From NCBI GenBank assembly GCA_910574455.1, contig CAJSYZ010000003.1:1488001-1552000 (forward strand): a stretch of 64,000 nt of DNA, in the 5' to 3' direction. Below are positions 46,800 through 60,821 of this stretch, in pieces. The notes beneath the pieces are model-generated. The model was given only the letters and a program-made list of their open reading frames with translations, had not been told where the DNA came from and did no database searches. The translations under genes were made by a program, and so were the position numbers. Position 1 is the first letter of the stretch; every line of letters begins with the position of its first letter. Source of the stretch: Trichaptum fuscoviolaceum. Taxonomy: Eukaryota > Basidiomycota > Agaricomycetes > Hymenochaetales > Trichaptaceae.

Positions 46800-49700
46800 A
46801 TGGTCAATGGAAAGATAAGGCAGCTAAAGACATTGGAGAGCCAGCCGAAGGCACCCAAATTTACAAACGGCAATGAGGTGCACACCTTCCTTCGCTTTCC
46901 AAATAACGCCGTCTCAAATGAAGGTAATGCAACACAACTGCATTTTCTTTCGATTCATACTTACGTTCTTGATGTAGGGCTAAAGTCCTTGCGGAATCAG
47001 CTGACCTCGAAGCCAGAGGAGGGAGCAGCTAGCAATGATGAACGACTAAGATTAGTAAAGGAATGGTTGGAGATTTCGCCTGGCGCTCAAGACGTCTTCG
47101 CGTTGATGGAAAATCAGAACCAAGTGCGTATATGTACTCTACACTCCTTGTTCTCAATTTAATGGTGTCTTATTAGCCAGCAACTATTGCTATATGCCTT
47201 TCGATACTGGCATGTATCTTGTCCTTAACATCTGGACATGTAAACATGTCACTCGGCCAACCGATTGTCAAAAGGCTACTGACATCCCAATGGATGAGGA
47301 AGCTAGACTCACAGCTAACTGGTATCCATCATGATACAAGTCTGGCTGCGTTAAAATTACTCAATGCTATATCTGCATTTGCTGGTGGGAAGGAGCAGAA
47401 GACATTGATGGAAAGTTTTTCTTGGGATGCGAAGGTCGGTTATTTCTCTGTTGAACTCTTCATGCCCTACTGACACAACTGCTGGTGAAACAGCTCTTTC
47501 ATAAACTACTCTATATGCGACGCAAAGGCAAAGAATCAAGCGATTTGCTCCTGAAACCTGGTAAGCGCTTTGGCCTATATTGAGCTCAGTATGTTGATTG
47601 TGAACAGATATCCGCACTCTTACTATACAGTTCATTTTATCATTCATTTCCCCGATATCACCGCCATATGTGAAGACTATGCTTCTCGAGCAACATCGGG
47701 ATGTCTTTCTATCCATTTTCAAAATCCTTAGCACGGATCCATATTCAGTACTTCGCTTCGTCCTGGAAACCCTATGGACAAATATTTGGCTTGATCAAAA
47801 GGTGAAGCGAACGTTGAAAATTGGTTTGTTCGGTGAGACGACAATACAGCGTGTAAGTTCATCATTTTCTCTCTCGAAAAACTATGAAGGATACTCAGTT
47901 ACGTATTAGCTCCTGAAAATATATGACCGATCTGAAGCGGAAGGAACTGGGCCAGAGGATGTTCCCGCCGATCTTGTGCACCACTTCATGCTCGCCATTT
48001 GCACGCATCGAGGTTCTGGTATCTGTTTTGCAGACAATGGTTGGTATCCTCGCCAGGATGAGGATTCTAATGACCCGAATGATGAAACCATGGGAAAAGC
48101 CCACAAAGCTGGTGGAAAAATCTACAACAAAATTCTTGCCAACGTCTTGAAAATGCTTCAAGTGAATGACGACCCTCGACAACAGGAGCTGGCCCTAAAA
48201 ATATTGGCCGTATGTCCGGAGCTTGTGTCGGGTTATCTCACGTCTGTGGGCCTGACGCTCGAGCCCAGGCTTTCTTCAAAATGGCTAGCTAATATCGCTT
48301 TCCTTGGCTCTGTGGTTTCCTTGCCAGTACCCGTCGACAGTTTCCTGCTTCCGCTGGGAACGGCAACGTCGTCCTCAGTCGCACAGTATAGACCGACTCC
48401 GCCTCCGCTATGGGCAATCATGGAAAATGCATTGCCATCCCTCAATCTGAAAGTTCATCTCACAAAAGCTATCCAATCGACCTCTGCTCTTGTACAGCAC
48501 TCCGCCGCCATTGCCTTGGCGAAATGCCTCCAGAAATGTGAAAGTCTTCTGGAAAGCTTTAACACGATTGAAAGAGCTCTCGGAGAGGACAGTATTACCG
48601 GCCAATGGGCGAGACGGAGACAAGACGTCGAAAAGGAGATACGCAAACGAGTGCCAGATTTTCAAGTCATCATAGCCTTTTCCAATGCCCACGCCATGCC
48701 TTCGAGTAGCGAGGAGAGTACTGGTGTCAGAGCTCGCGCCTTTTTGATGGCGGAAGTTGCCCAGAGGTTAATGTGGCTTTACCATCGATGCTGTCCTTCG
48801 CTCGTGGCCGAGGCTAGATACGATATTGCCAAGTCTTTGGCTGCTTTGGATATTGACAACAAAGCACAGGCTTCGGACGGCGCAATCGGAAATTTACTCC
48901 GCTTGCATCAACTTCATGTCATTAACATGCTCAGGAAAAACGAACAGTTTGTTTGGCACGCGAAGACAGGTTCGTTTGCTCTGGAACCTACCGAAGTGAC
49001 ATATCTAACATCATATTAGGTGTTCATTCAAACATCTATGTCCTCTTACAAATCTATGTCAATGCTACTCATTCTATCCGCGATGCTGTCATGTCATTAA
49101 TTACTCAGACACTTAAAGATAGTCAGCTTTTCCAACACGATCCCGAAGAACTGACGCTTTGGTTGGACGCTCTACCGATGGGAGTTAGAGGCCCAGATGC
49201 CGAGACGCCCGACGGGACAAAGCTCACGGACGAACGTGACAGTGTCTTAACCATTCTCGACGATTGTTTGCTACGCTGTGGAAGAACTCCATATCGCTAT
49301 ATCGAAGATCTTGATAGCCTCGCAGAATCCTCTTCCATTGTTCCTCAAGTTGGAGAAGGCGAGCATTTGATAACCCGAGGAAGGATCGAGAACGCGAGTC
49401 CTTTGTTAGCGACATTGTTGGAACAACTTGGTGCCAAGCTGAAGTCCCAGCTCTTAGCACCTTCTGATGCACTCGCCTTAGCTACATACATTCGAAAAGT
49501 TGCCGTTGGTTTATTAGGGAAGCAATGGGACACCGCACTCTATGAAGGTGTTACGGCCAGATTATCGCACATGCTGTGTGATAACGATCCGTTCCCTCCG
49601 CTTCCTGTTATCAGTGGAGCCCTAAGGAAGGAAGTAGCACTTCTACGCGACTATGGAGACTGCTGCAAGGAAGCCCCAGAAGCACTCATGGATGCTGATG

Positions 49701-52700
49701 ACTCTCCTTCTGTGGATGAATTCTTGACTCAAGTAGAGCAAATTTCAATATGTACGTCTTTCTTATCCTCATTGCTAATGAAAAACTGATCCCGATTTCT
49801 CGCAGCCGAGGAGGGAAAATCAGAAACCCAGGCGTATGAGCTTGTCGACTGGCTGAGAATCCTGGACAAGCCACTATCTATTCGGTCGATTCGCAGACTG
49901 ATGAAGGCGGTCTTGCGCTTCTACCCTCCCGCTCTCTCAGATCTATTCGAGTATTTCAGCCCAAAGACCGATCAAATTTGGGATTACGTCCTTTCCTTTG
50001 ATGGTTGCATGGAGCTCTCCAAGTAAGACCCTTCCACGAATTTGCGAATATTGCTCATCTACTGACTTTCCATTGACTAGTCATTTCTTCCGCGCCCTTT
50101 TGCTCCGTGCACCACCTCCACAGATGCAATCCTCCAGTGTACATGATTTACTCAAACAAGTTCTAGGAAGGAAAAGTATTAGCTTGTATACCTTCAAGAA
50201 CTACTGCGGACTTCTTTTGCTCCAGCTCAAACGCCCAATTAGTAAAGTCGATATCAACGTATTGCAAACACTTACTCACATCATCAAGAATGCGAAAGAG
50301 ACCTTATCTCACGCAGAGTTTGCAAGTCTGCAGCAATATCTGTTTTCAGAACGAATGGAATTGAGACATTTGTCGTGTCAAGACCTTTCGTCTGAGTGCT
50401 TACCAGGTCCGTCAGATTCTTATCACGGCGTGTATGTACTAGAAGCTGAAATAGTAAGCAGTCCTAATGACTTTCTTGAATGAGACTCTTGATTCTAGAT
50501 CGGAGTCGGATCGAGTATTGGTCGTTCCTATATGCAAGGAGTGGGTTGCACAGACCAAAGAGTCATTGGGCGCTGGCGGAAAGCATTTGGTATGAGCATT
50601 CGTGTCCATGTTTATCCCTGATTCTGATCATAGTTGTGTAGCCGCTCGGTATTAACGCCTGGCTCAAATACATACCCGCTACAGATATTCTCGACATTTG
50701 CGAGCTCGCTCTACAAAGATACCAGAAAGGACTCGACGACCACATTAGTGCAGATGAAGAACTGATGAGACTGATCAATCATCTTCTTGAAGTTATCGTA
50801 GCGCTCGACACGCAATCAGTGTTCAGCTGGCTAAACAAGCAACTGCCTACATTGGTGGCCCTCCGGCAGCACCTACGTCCCTTTTCAAAGGTATTGGATC
50901 AGATCATAGCGCGGTCGCTTATGTCCATAATACCTCTCGGTTTCGATGGCATGAGGATTGACCGGGAGTTTGATTCTTTGCTAAACATTGTACGCTCGGC
51001 GGAACGTCATTGGAAACAGAGAGCTAGTTTCATCCCCCAAAACGTATCGCTTCAGTCTGTTTTGCAAAGCGACGATTGGAGTTCCGACGATTGCGATATC
51101 GTGAAGGCTATGGCGTATCTTTCCCATGCGGCTCGGTCTTCTCTATGGGCTTGGATTCGCCATAGGGAATTTTCCGATACTGAAACACACTTATACATGT
51201 TTGCCTCTGCTCTAAAGGCATTACTAGATAACTACTCCGAGGGCGATTCTATATTAGATGACATAGAAACCGAAGTCTTGGTCAAGGTTACGGAATATCT
51301 CGCCCTTGCCGCCTTTGCAGGGCGTGGAGGACTTCGAACATCACAGTGCATCGAATGCCTGACGCGCCTCATTGAGCGATATCCATCTCATCGAGCCCAG
51401 TTACTTGAGGTACTAATCAAGTGTTCTCGGCAACTACGAATGGAAACAGTGCATCCAGCATTGTTCGCTCTTTCCTCTGCGATAGAGCGACTTTGTCCAA
51501 AGGAGGGCACCGTGTTCATCACAGCAATTGCCACTTACTCGCTTCAATGGGCAGCCCGATGCTTGTCTGAGGATGGGGAGCTTACTGAATCTCAGAGCAT
51601 GGTCTTGAAAGAGCTCGGTATGCACGTTATCGCTACTATTGAATACCACTTGCTAATTTCATCGCAGCGTCGTTCATTGCTGGTTCCAAGAACATCGCTC
51701 CGCAATTCGCTGAGCCTGTCTTAATTGCGATAATTCGCAATCATTTGACGCAGTCCGAACTCATCTCTTTTGCTAGGACACTCTTCAATCGCACAAAGCT
51801 GAAGGTGCGTCCATGCGCTCTTGCCTCCTGTTTCTTATGCTGATGATCTCTTCTCGCAGCCGGCAAGCGTCAACAAAATATTGCAAAGCATTCTGCAGCA
51901 TTCACAGTTCAGCCGTATCGCAGACTCAAAAGCAAAGGACGCTGTCTTACGATTAACGTCCTCACTATTCCATTCACACCCGTTAAACACTTGCCAGCCG
52001 TCACATATCCTACCCCTCATACAGCAATACACTGGCTCTTTATCAGTTGCAGATCGGCTTATACTCACAATCATGCACTTATTTGAGGCTGAAAAAAAAT
52101 CATCAGTGGCATCTCTTTTGTCGACATGGTCTCCTACTGGATCACCGACCCCCGATAGTTTTCTTGATGTGATCTGCAGTTTGGACCCCGGACGTGTCCT
52201 CCGTACGATTCTCAGTTTTCCCTCTAGTCGCCTTTTGGCAAATGAGAACGCGGATCCGACATCCGTGACAGGAGAAGAGGACGGTATACTGTACGATCCA
52301 GCGCTCCTGTTACTATTACTTGCACATTCCTTTATTGAGGGTCCACCTCAATCCGCTCTTTCCTGGGTTCAGCTCTATCGATCAAACGTTATTTCTCTGA
52401 CAATCCGTTGCCTTTCCGCCACTGACTCTAATCTTCGACTGTTCGCTATCCAACAGCTTAGTGCATTATGGAAACTGATGCAGGTTAGTACTGATCACAG
52501 CCTTACACGTGTCGTCACTGACAACGATCTGCAGAGCGCTGACATGCAAGAGAAAGAGCAAGTACTTTACATACTGAATATCTTACGTGATCAGCTTCCG
52601 TCAAGCCCAGATGATCTTCCTGTTAGGTTGCCGTCTTATGTTACATTGTTTCTTGCACATGCTTTGCGGGGCATCTTCTATCCGTCCAACTTCATTTATC

Positions 52701-53710
52701 CCATCACCGCCCGATTCTTGTTGCAGAGGCCCGAACTAGATCTTAACGATGTTCCACTCTTATTTGGCTTATTGTACAGCAGCACAGATGATTGGAAGAA
52801 GGAACGAGCCTGGATTGTCCGATTCCTTGCCGATGGCATGCAGAGCTCAGAGGATTGGCGCTTATTGAAGCGACGTCATACGTGGGACCTTCTTGCCAGT
52901 CTCTTTGAAAGTTCATTCAACGACAAAACACTGCGACATGGAATACTGGAGGTAAGGATCCTAAGCTGTTTACTTTGGCCCTCAGCACTGACGGAATGTC
53001 ACTAGTTCATGGCAAATTTATCCTGCCATCCTTCTGCCACAACATCACTGATACTCAAGTCATCGTTCCTTCAATGGATGGAGATGCAGCTATTGACGCT
53101 GAAGCGCGACGAGAGCATAGCTTGGTCTAAAATCATCGAGAATGTGCTTGTCATTGTGGACTCGGAAAAGGTGGAGAAGGCTACGGGAGGGGAGTGGAAG
53201 TCGGCTATATTAAGATGCCTCAAGTACTTGCTGCAAGATTGTGGTACGTGTACTGATAACAAACCTACTCTTTCCTTGCTAATGTCTGTACTTTGCGCAG
53301 ATGTCACACTGCTTCGTTTGCTATCTCGCATTATGTGTAGAATAGTAGATGGTGCAGCGTCCAACCCAGCAGAGCTTTCAAGCGCATTGGAGGTTTTTGT
53401 AGCTCGGCTAGTGCTCGTTGAAGAGGCACTCGGTGCTTCTATACGCGACTGGTCGCACAGCACAAGATCAGATGCCTTGCCTCCTCATCGAAGCCAGGGC
53501 CTTCATAGGCTTGACTTCGGAGATGACTTACATTCCTGGGGATGTATCGTGGAGGATCTCTGGAGAGTGTCCATGTCCTGCGACGGGAACGGTGCGGCTT
53601 GGGGTCAACTTACCTCTCGTCTGTTAGTTTGGAGGGCAATTGTTGGAGAACGGGGAAGCCCTGTGGGAGAATGGGCACGCAAACAAACTGTTTCTATGTT
53701 ATTACACTAA
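46800..53710 (+). CDS. URB1: Nucleolar pre-ribosomal-associated protein 1 (URB1/NPA1)
   Basis: This is a large nucleolar helical-repeat protein needed for early 60S ribosome assembly. Sixteen exons: 46800-46923, 46978-47123, 47177-47434, 47494-47560, 47608-47852, 47910-48969, 49020-49751, 49806-50022, 50081-50431, 50499-50589, 50642-51617, 51668-51804, 51860-52483, 52535-52951, 53006-53243 and 53301-53710. They stay in phase to 2030 residues, somewhat longer than yeast Urb1. Recognition rests on the N-terminal region (VKEWLEISPGAQDVFALME, LTIQFILSFISPISPPYVKT) followed by the long alpha-helical middle and the C-terminal region (LTSRLLVWRAIVGERGSPVG). There are no catalytic motifs. The introns at 46924-46977 and 52484-52534 are multiples of three without stops. 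Confidence 0.88.
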
Positions 53711-53834
53711 TGTAACATGCACTACTGCATTTTGCGCATTTCAACGCAGCCTGTGGGCATATGAGACCATTTGCAAGACTATGTTATATTTGATCCGTAT
53801 GACATAGGATAATGCGGTTGTAGAGTCATCTTCG

Positions 53835-55197
53835 TCATAATTTTGGTCTAACTTCACCATGAACCTCGCCTGACAATATTTCATGGATGACTGCGGCAAG
53901 TTCTCGAGGCTTTTCTTGGGGGACCTTCGCCACCGTAAGAAGTCAGCCACTGGGATAGGTCAGAACAGCACTCACCAGGTGACCCACTCCTTCAATCTCT
54001 GATGTAGATGCGAAGGAGCGCAAGTTGGGATCAAGGACGGCCTTTTGGACGGAAAGAGGACTAAATCTCTGTCACCATTTGTAATAATTGATGCAGGTCG
54101 GATACTCACATGCCAGAGGAGTCTTTTATAGCTCCGTATATGATATGTATTGGTATGAGACGACAAGCATCAGTGAGAATACGACTGGCTTTGACGGGAC
54201 CTTCCTTCTCTTCGTACATTCCCTAATAAACAGGTCATGTAGGTTAAATGAGGAACGCAATATCAGAACCAACTACAATTCTTACAACTTCCTGATTTCG
54301 AGTGCAGCTTAACACGAAGCGGCCAGCCTTTGGTCTAAGCGCATGTTCCTTGATAAAACGAGGAGCAAATCAGGCAACGGCCTTGTCGTGCAAGCAGTTC
54401 GGACATACCGCAAAGGCTTTGATTGTCCGAGAGTCCCATGTACTTGTTCTTCGTCGGCTAAAGGCATTGAATGCATCCTGTGGGCTATCCCAAGTGTCCC
54501 TCCTTTTACGTGCACGGTCGACGAGTTTGTCGCGCAAGCTATTAAGGCAAAGTGCGCCCTCCGGGCTCAGCATCGGCTCCACGAGAATGACTGTCCGGAA
54601 GTCGATCCTTGGCTGGACACTTTGCAGAAATGTCCTTTATGCAAGGCCTTGGTTATACAGAGTTCGTTTCTTTCCGAATAGTCGCGTCAGCTTACATGGC
54701 CACACCGCCAAGAGAGTGGCCGATCCCGACCAGGCTTCGGGTGCTGAAGTCGATTTGAGCGCCTCTCGTCGGGCCTGCTGCGAGAAAGCGATGTGCAGCA
54801 ATAGCATACTTCTCGCAAGTGACTTATGGAATGTCTATCAGCTTAAGCTCAGACTATAAGTGACGGTCATGCGAAGCTCACAGTTGTTGTGAAATTCCGG
54901 TAGTAGCAAAAGCTCTTCATTCAATGAAGCAGATTCGCCGTGGTTGGGGCACTCGATGGCCCACGCCTCGGAAATGGGAGGTCGTCCAGACTGCTGTACA
55001 AGATCGAACAAGTCTTCGAGAAATGGCTCCCAGGTCTCCTTGTGGAAGCTCGTCGAATGCAATAGTATCAAAGTCAAAGAATCCGAGCTGAGTTTACCGA
55101 CTGAGCCTGAGTGTACCGGCTCATAGCATTTTGCTGTTACAAAAAGTGGGTAGGATTCATCGGGCTCGAGTACGACGGCCCTTGCTGGCTGGAACAT
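53835..55197 (-). CDS. Alpha/beta hydrolase superfamily protein
   Basis: Exons 54882-55197, 54696-54822, 54409-54619, 54286-54348, 54110-54222, 53976-54060 and 53835-53924 give 334 residues. The N-terminus lacks a signal peptide. LTLILLHSTSFHKETWEPFL is strand 3 and the oxyanion region. The nucleophile elbow is GIGHSLGG with Ser as nucleophile. VILVEPMLSPEGA follows, and the catalytic His is in EIEGVGHLVPQEKP. The acid is probably the Asp of VLDPNLRS. It resembles fungal AB-hydrolase_1/6 proteins (peroxisomal or toxin-pathway hydrolases have similar layouts), but the substrate is unknown. Two acceptors (54620, 54061) were chosen to keep phase. It converges with URB1, 124 bases apart. Confidence 0.82.
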
Positions 55198-55452
55198 GGT
55201 GGTCGTAAGACAACGAGCAGCACCCTTTGCACGTTATTTCCAAGTGGAAGACACGGGCACCATCGCACGCGTTAGAAGCAACTCTGTAACCGAACTAACC
55301 TTCCAAGGCGCAGCGGACACACAGTTTAAGAGTACTAAATCATTACGTAATCCGCATAAGCAGGATAGACAGCGTATATTGCAAGTAGAGCGAAATCGTG
55401 AAAATCATCCAAAAATCTAGTTGATACAGATGGGGAGCAAGAAAAAGTCGGC

Positions 55453-57550
55453 CTAGAGAGCATATCTGAAGTCAGGATGCTTATCACCAAGCTCTTGCCA
55501 GGCAGCGTCTCCACCATCAGGTTCCTTCTCTGTCGCATATGGCTTGAGGATTTCGTCACGCCTTCTCTCCTTCTGTACCGTAGCCCATTTGAGGTACAGA
55601 GCCATCATGAGAGAGACCATAACAATGGCAGCGGAGCTATTCATGAAAAGAACGTGTGTCAGCGCTAGTTTGAATCGATAGACGGAACATCAAGTCACTT
55701 ACAATACAATATTCATAATAGTGGTATTCGTGTACTTCGGGGCTTCTTTCTTCGGGAAACGCCATATGCTCAGTATTCCACCCTAAGGTAGTGCCAAGGA
55801 TGTTAGTCGTCGAGACCTTCTTCACACCACGACGCGTAAACACTCACGGCATTAGCGGCAATGAAACCCAGGGCGATACTCGATGCGCGACGGTAATGGG
55901 GCTCGGAATTATTTGACATCCACGCGGACTGAACGGGCGGGATGGCGTACGCGCCTGAGACAGAAAGGAAGAGTGAGCCATACTTCATTGCATTGGTGGT
56001 CGAACCTGTTAGAAAGGATGTTTTCATCAATCGCCGAGCCTTCGTTCACGGTATCGGAGGAACACACCAAGGTACAGTGAAAAGCCAGCCAGAGCAATCA
56101 ATGAACTAACTATCGTCATAACTGAGCGCGTTTTGAAGCGATCGGAGAGATAAGAGTTGAACATCGTGTCTATATGCGTTGCATGGCATTAGCACCACAA
56201 TCCGAGCGATAAAAAGGGAGAAATACATACAGAGAAACCCAACAGCAAATGGTGGAACGCTTAAAAGCTGTGTGTGCGTCCTGCTGTGGCCAAACTGGCT
56301 GACGATGGTCGGCAAGTAGAGCGCAAGACCATAGAGCATAGCGCCATTGAAAAAGAACCCAAAGAAGTTGAGAATGACGTGCGGTGAGGACGCAGATGCC
56401 CAGACTTGTTTGAAGGAGAACACATCCTTTTTCGTCGCCGTCACTCGGTCAATGAATAGGCGCTTCTCGATAATTCTAAAGCATCCGGGAGTAAGTGACC
56501 ACTGAGGTGGAAGACTCGGAAAAAGTGCTTGCTTACGCCCGTTCTGCCGGATTCAGAAACTTCATGTCTTTGGGTGTGGATGGGACAAGGAAGAAGGATA
56601 CGAGACCAACGACAACTGTAAACGTGCCCTCCTAGAAAGCAAGTTCGATAAGGGAACGCAAGCAAGACGAAAAATTGAAACACACCAAAATGAATATCCA
56701 CGCCCATCCAGCAATCCCTCTCATTCCGTCCATATTCATGATAGCCGCTGCGAGCAAGCCTGAAAACGCTCCAGACAGGGATGACACGGCAAAGAAGCAC
56801 GAGATCCTATGGCCACATGAAATATGATCAGAATGAAATAGTTAGGTATAGCATGTACTTCAGAGCTTACCGCACTGCGAGCTCCTTGCGCGTGTAGAAG
56901 TTGGATAGATAGAGGATAATGCCCGGGAACATGGGCCCTTCGACCAGACCCAGGAACGCGCGGATGATTACCATCCCCTTGTACGACTTGACAGTACCTT
57001 GGAGGGCGACAATCATTCCCCACACTGTCAATAGCGTAGGCATCATGATGTTCGGCCCGATCCTCCGCATGAGCAAGTTTGAAGGCAATTCAGCAAGAAT
57101 ATATGGCCTGAGCGTTATACACCGTTGAGCTGATCGTATTTTCAAACAGACACTGGAGCTTACACATAGAGGACAGTGACACAAGTTGAGTATTGTGTAT
57201 CCGATAGTTTCAAATCCTCTTGAAGGCCGGCCACTTTCGCATTTCCTGATTCATGTCAACGTATTAGCACTTGAGACATTGATTGCCCTTGGAGAAGGAA
57301 CGCGCACCAATATTGGTTCTATCCTGTTCACTTATCAGTCTCTGTTTCTTTTACGCCGGACTTGTACTGAGTTACGTACCAGAAACGACAAGAGGTAGAA
57401 CAAGGTCATGAGTGGCAGTAGGCATAAATCGAGCTTCAACAGCGCCTTCCTCTCCATCACGGGGTCTATCTCGGGGAGCAACGCCTTTGAGTCGTCGTGA
57501 AGATGAGTCGATATCGACTTGATCGATTCCGCCGTCGGAGACGCAGACAT
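55453..57550 (-). CDS. MFS transporter, allantoate permease (DAL5/TNA1) family, copy 1
   Basis: This is a plasma-membrane proton symporter family member; relatives move allantoate, nicotinate, biotin precursors or carboxylates, and the substrate here is unknown. Exons run from 57380-57550 through a 16-base microexon (57306-57321, DRTNIG with the next), 57164-57245, 56871-57107 and 56686-56806. Several more exons lead to the stop at 55453. Typical features are DLCLLPLMTLFYLLSFL (helix 1), NIGNAKVAGLQEDL, YILAELPSNLLMRRIGP, FLGLVEGPMFPGIILYLSNF, and SGAYAIPPVQSAWMSNNSEP in the C-terminal half. The hydrophilic tail is KEPDGGDAAWQELGDKHPDF. The exact 3' exon borders are not all resolved. The paralogue lies immediately upstream at 58753-60821. 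Confidence 0.9.
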
Positions 57551-58752
57551 CTTGAAAGTAACTCAGAATCGAATCCCGTGCTGGGCGTCTCTTCACCAAG
57601 GAATACTGCTGCTCCGAAACGGCAACCTCGAGAGTCTGAGAGGAAGGGGGAGCGTACGAGCCGTGTACTTCGCGAAGAACCGACATCTTCGCGGACCGTT
57701 TATATAGATGTGCGTGGCCTCAAGTTTTACGAGAAAACGTTGGGTTGACATAGACTCGAATCCGGTCGATCGTATCCCCGAGAAATACAGGAACATGCCT
57801 GGTTACTGCTATAATGCAGTGCGTCCTTTTGACGTTCGGCTCAGAGGGCGACCCTTCGACAGCCTGAGCATTTGACGTCGGTAGCAGTCAACCGACTCTT
57901 CGCTGAGGTCACTTGAACGACTTGGCCTTCTGCAAGTCAAGTGTACTTACAGTTCATCTCCGCAGTGTTGCCTGACACTATCTATAACATAGTTTGATGG
58001 GCAAGACTGCCTTGACACATCCACTCCCACTGGCATCTTATCATGAATGGAAGTCCCGACTGCAAATGTATTGTACTTTGGCTGGGTCTGGCGGCCAACG
58101 GAATGCGGGGTGAAGTCTACATTCTTGAAACAGATATGTTTGACACTTCGCACGGCGGAGACGTAGCCTCAGGCTGTGCAGTGAATCGGACGCCGAGACA
58201 AGCGTTGTATAGAAGAAAGAAATTTTAATATAAAGAAATTAAAGAGAAGCGAACTTCGGGTCGCTTCGAAGTTCTTGAATTCAATTGCCCAGCCTGGAGT
58301 TGCCTTATGTAGTCACTTCCGAATCATCATTTCCTTATCTTACATTACGACTACATACATCCAGTCAAGCACAGATTGTTGTGGCCTCCGCGTCGAAAAC
58401 CAGCAGGCTGGCTACTGGCGGATCTGTGCTTTAACACTGAGAGTTTTGACATTTTGAAGTGAAACGTTACCCGCATTTAGACTCGAAACAGACCCTCTCC
58501 TGTTGAAATTCAGCAAGATCCGATATCATCTAGATGTATAAGTGCAAGGCCAGTCGCTGATCATGACCTGCTGTGTTCAGGGGTAGTCGAGAATCGGACC
58601 GGTAACTATGTCGTCGAAAGGTACACATACATGGCCCATGGTCAGAAAGCATGAGAGGATAATATAGCAGCTTCCTGGAAAACATTATATGATACAGAAA
58701 GTAAGGACTATTGACAGCCACCTATTTCATCTCCACAAGAGAACACAAATAC
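57551..58752. other. Intergenic stretch between the two MFS genes
   Basis: A minus-strand TATATAAA at 57699-57706, 149 bases before the ATG of copy 1, is a plausible TATA box. A hairpin with arms GAAGCGAACTTC near 58246 is visible. No gene is supported. Confidence 0.5.
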
Positions 58753-60821
58753 CTAGATTGCATACTTGAAGTCGGGGTGACGGTCTCCAAGCTCTTCCCA
58801 TGCGACCGCCCCACCGTTTGGCTCTTTTTCGGTCACATAAGGTCTAAGAAGCTCGTCGCGCTTCCTCTGCTTTTCTCGTGTCGCCCATTTTAGGTAGAGG
58901 ACGATGAGTACGGAGAACACTGCGATGAGCGCAGCACTGAGTTGAAAAGATTCCATTAAAGTCGTTCCTTATCTCGAAGATTAAGTAGTACTTACAATAC
59001 AACATCCATAATTGTCGTCTTCGTAAACTTGGGCCCCTCTTTCTTCGGGAAGCGCCATGTACTCAGGATACCACCCTTACAGCATTGAAATCCGTTAGTT
59101 CGGGGTAGTTAGCATCTGTTAAGTGATGATGTTACTCACAGCATTGGTGGCTACAAAGCCCAACGCAACACTTGTCGCACGTCGGTAGTGGGGCTCGGAG
59201 TTGTTCGCCATCCACGCGGATAGCACTGGAGGAAGGGCATACGTCCCAGAGACGGAGAGGAATAAAGAGCCATATTTCATGTGTGTTGTCGTCGATCCTG
59301 ATTAGAATAGTTAAGCACTGAACACGGGCGATATAAGATGACGTCATACCTAGATACAAAGCGAAACCAGCAAGAGCGACCAGGGCATTGACGATTGCCA
59401 TTACTGCACGCGCCCTGTAGTGGTCCGAGAGATACGAGCTAAAGAGCGTGACTAAAGCCACCCAGGGTCAGTCCAAGCTCATAACATATAACAGAACAGA
59501 ACACAACACGTACATGCAAATCCGGCCGCGAATGGGGGTACGCTGAGCAGCTGAGTACGAGTCGTACTGAAGCCAAGTTGATTCACAATAGAAGGAAGGA
59601 AGAGCGCTAGGCCGTAGAGCATCGTGCCATCCATGAAAAGGGCGATGAAGTTCAAAACCACATGAGGCGAGGATGCGGACGCCCATACTTGCTTGAATGA
59701 GAACTTGTCTGTACCAGATGTGGTGGGTCGGTCAAGGATGAGACGTCTTTCGATAAGCCTGAAGTGCTCTTGGTTACCGACGGTATCTTTTAAATGTGGA
59801 AAAGTTACTTACTCTCGCTCGGCCGGTTGAAGGAACCTCAAGTCCTTCGGGGTGGAAGGAACAAGGAAGAAGGAGGATAGTCCGACAACTACAGTAAATG
59901 TTCCTTCCTAATAAGTTATGTTCAGAATGTTGCTCAACGTCCAGGGAGAAGCAATTTTCTTTACCAGAATGAATATCCAAGCCCAGCCCGCTATCCCCCT
60001 CATCCCGTCCATGTTCAAGATGGCAGCAGCGAGAAGACCTGAGAATGCACCTGATAAGGATGCCGCCGAAAAGAACAGAGCAATTCTAAGGAGAGGAAAG
60101 GGTTGGTTTAGATATATCGTCAACTGGATTATAGCGCACATACCGGAGCGACAGCTCCTTACGTGTGTAAAAGCCGGATAGGTAGAGAACAATGCCAGGG
60201 AACATCGGCCCTTCGATTAGACCCAAGAATGTTCGGATGGTGACCAGTCCTGCGTATGATTTAACGGCCCCTTGAAGGGCGCAAACCATCCCCCATATCG
60301 TTAAAATCGTAGGCATCATGACATTCGGGCCAATCTTCCGCATGAGTAGATTGGCAGGTAGCTCGGCAACGATGTACGGGCTGCAAGCAAGTCGACAATG
60401 AGAAACAGACACATAACGATACAAAAACTGGGACGTACACATATAGAACAGTGACACAGATCTGGTATTGTTGATCTGTTAGACCTAAATCCGCCTGAAG
60501 ACCTGCCACTCGCGCATTCCCTAGATTCGAAGCCAGGTGAACACCCATCACGAATGTAAGAATAAACATGCTCACCGATATTCGCCCTGTCCTGTACCAA
60601 ACTTAAGCACAAACTGCATCGGAGCATTCGTCGCGAAAGTTACGCACCAAGAATGAGAGAAGGTAGAACAGAGTCATGATTGGGATGAGACAGTAATCCA
60701 TCTTTCGAACCACCCTCCTCTCCTCTGCAGGATCAATCTCTGGGAGCAACGCCTTCTCCTCGCCATGTTGCAAGCCACTCGACGCTGATGCGATCGACTC
60801 TGCCTTGAGTGATGCGGCCAT
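58753..60821 (-). CDS. MFS transporter, allantoate permease (DAL5/TNA1) family, copy 2
   Basis: This is a tandem paralogue of copy 1 with the same exon plan, including the 16-base microexon (60576-60591, GACAGGGCGAATATCG). Helix 1 region MDYCLIPIMTLFYLLSFL, then NIGNARVAGLQADLGL, YIVAELPANLLMRKIGP and FLGLIEGPMFPGIVLYLSGF are clear. The tail KEPNGGAVAWEELGDRHPDF mirrors copy 1. About 12 membrane segments are expected. The paralogues differ across the whole protein, so the duplication is older than the near-identical repeats on the left. The substrate is unknown. Confidence 0.9.
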
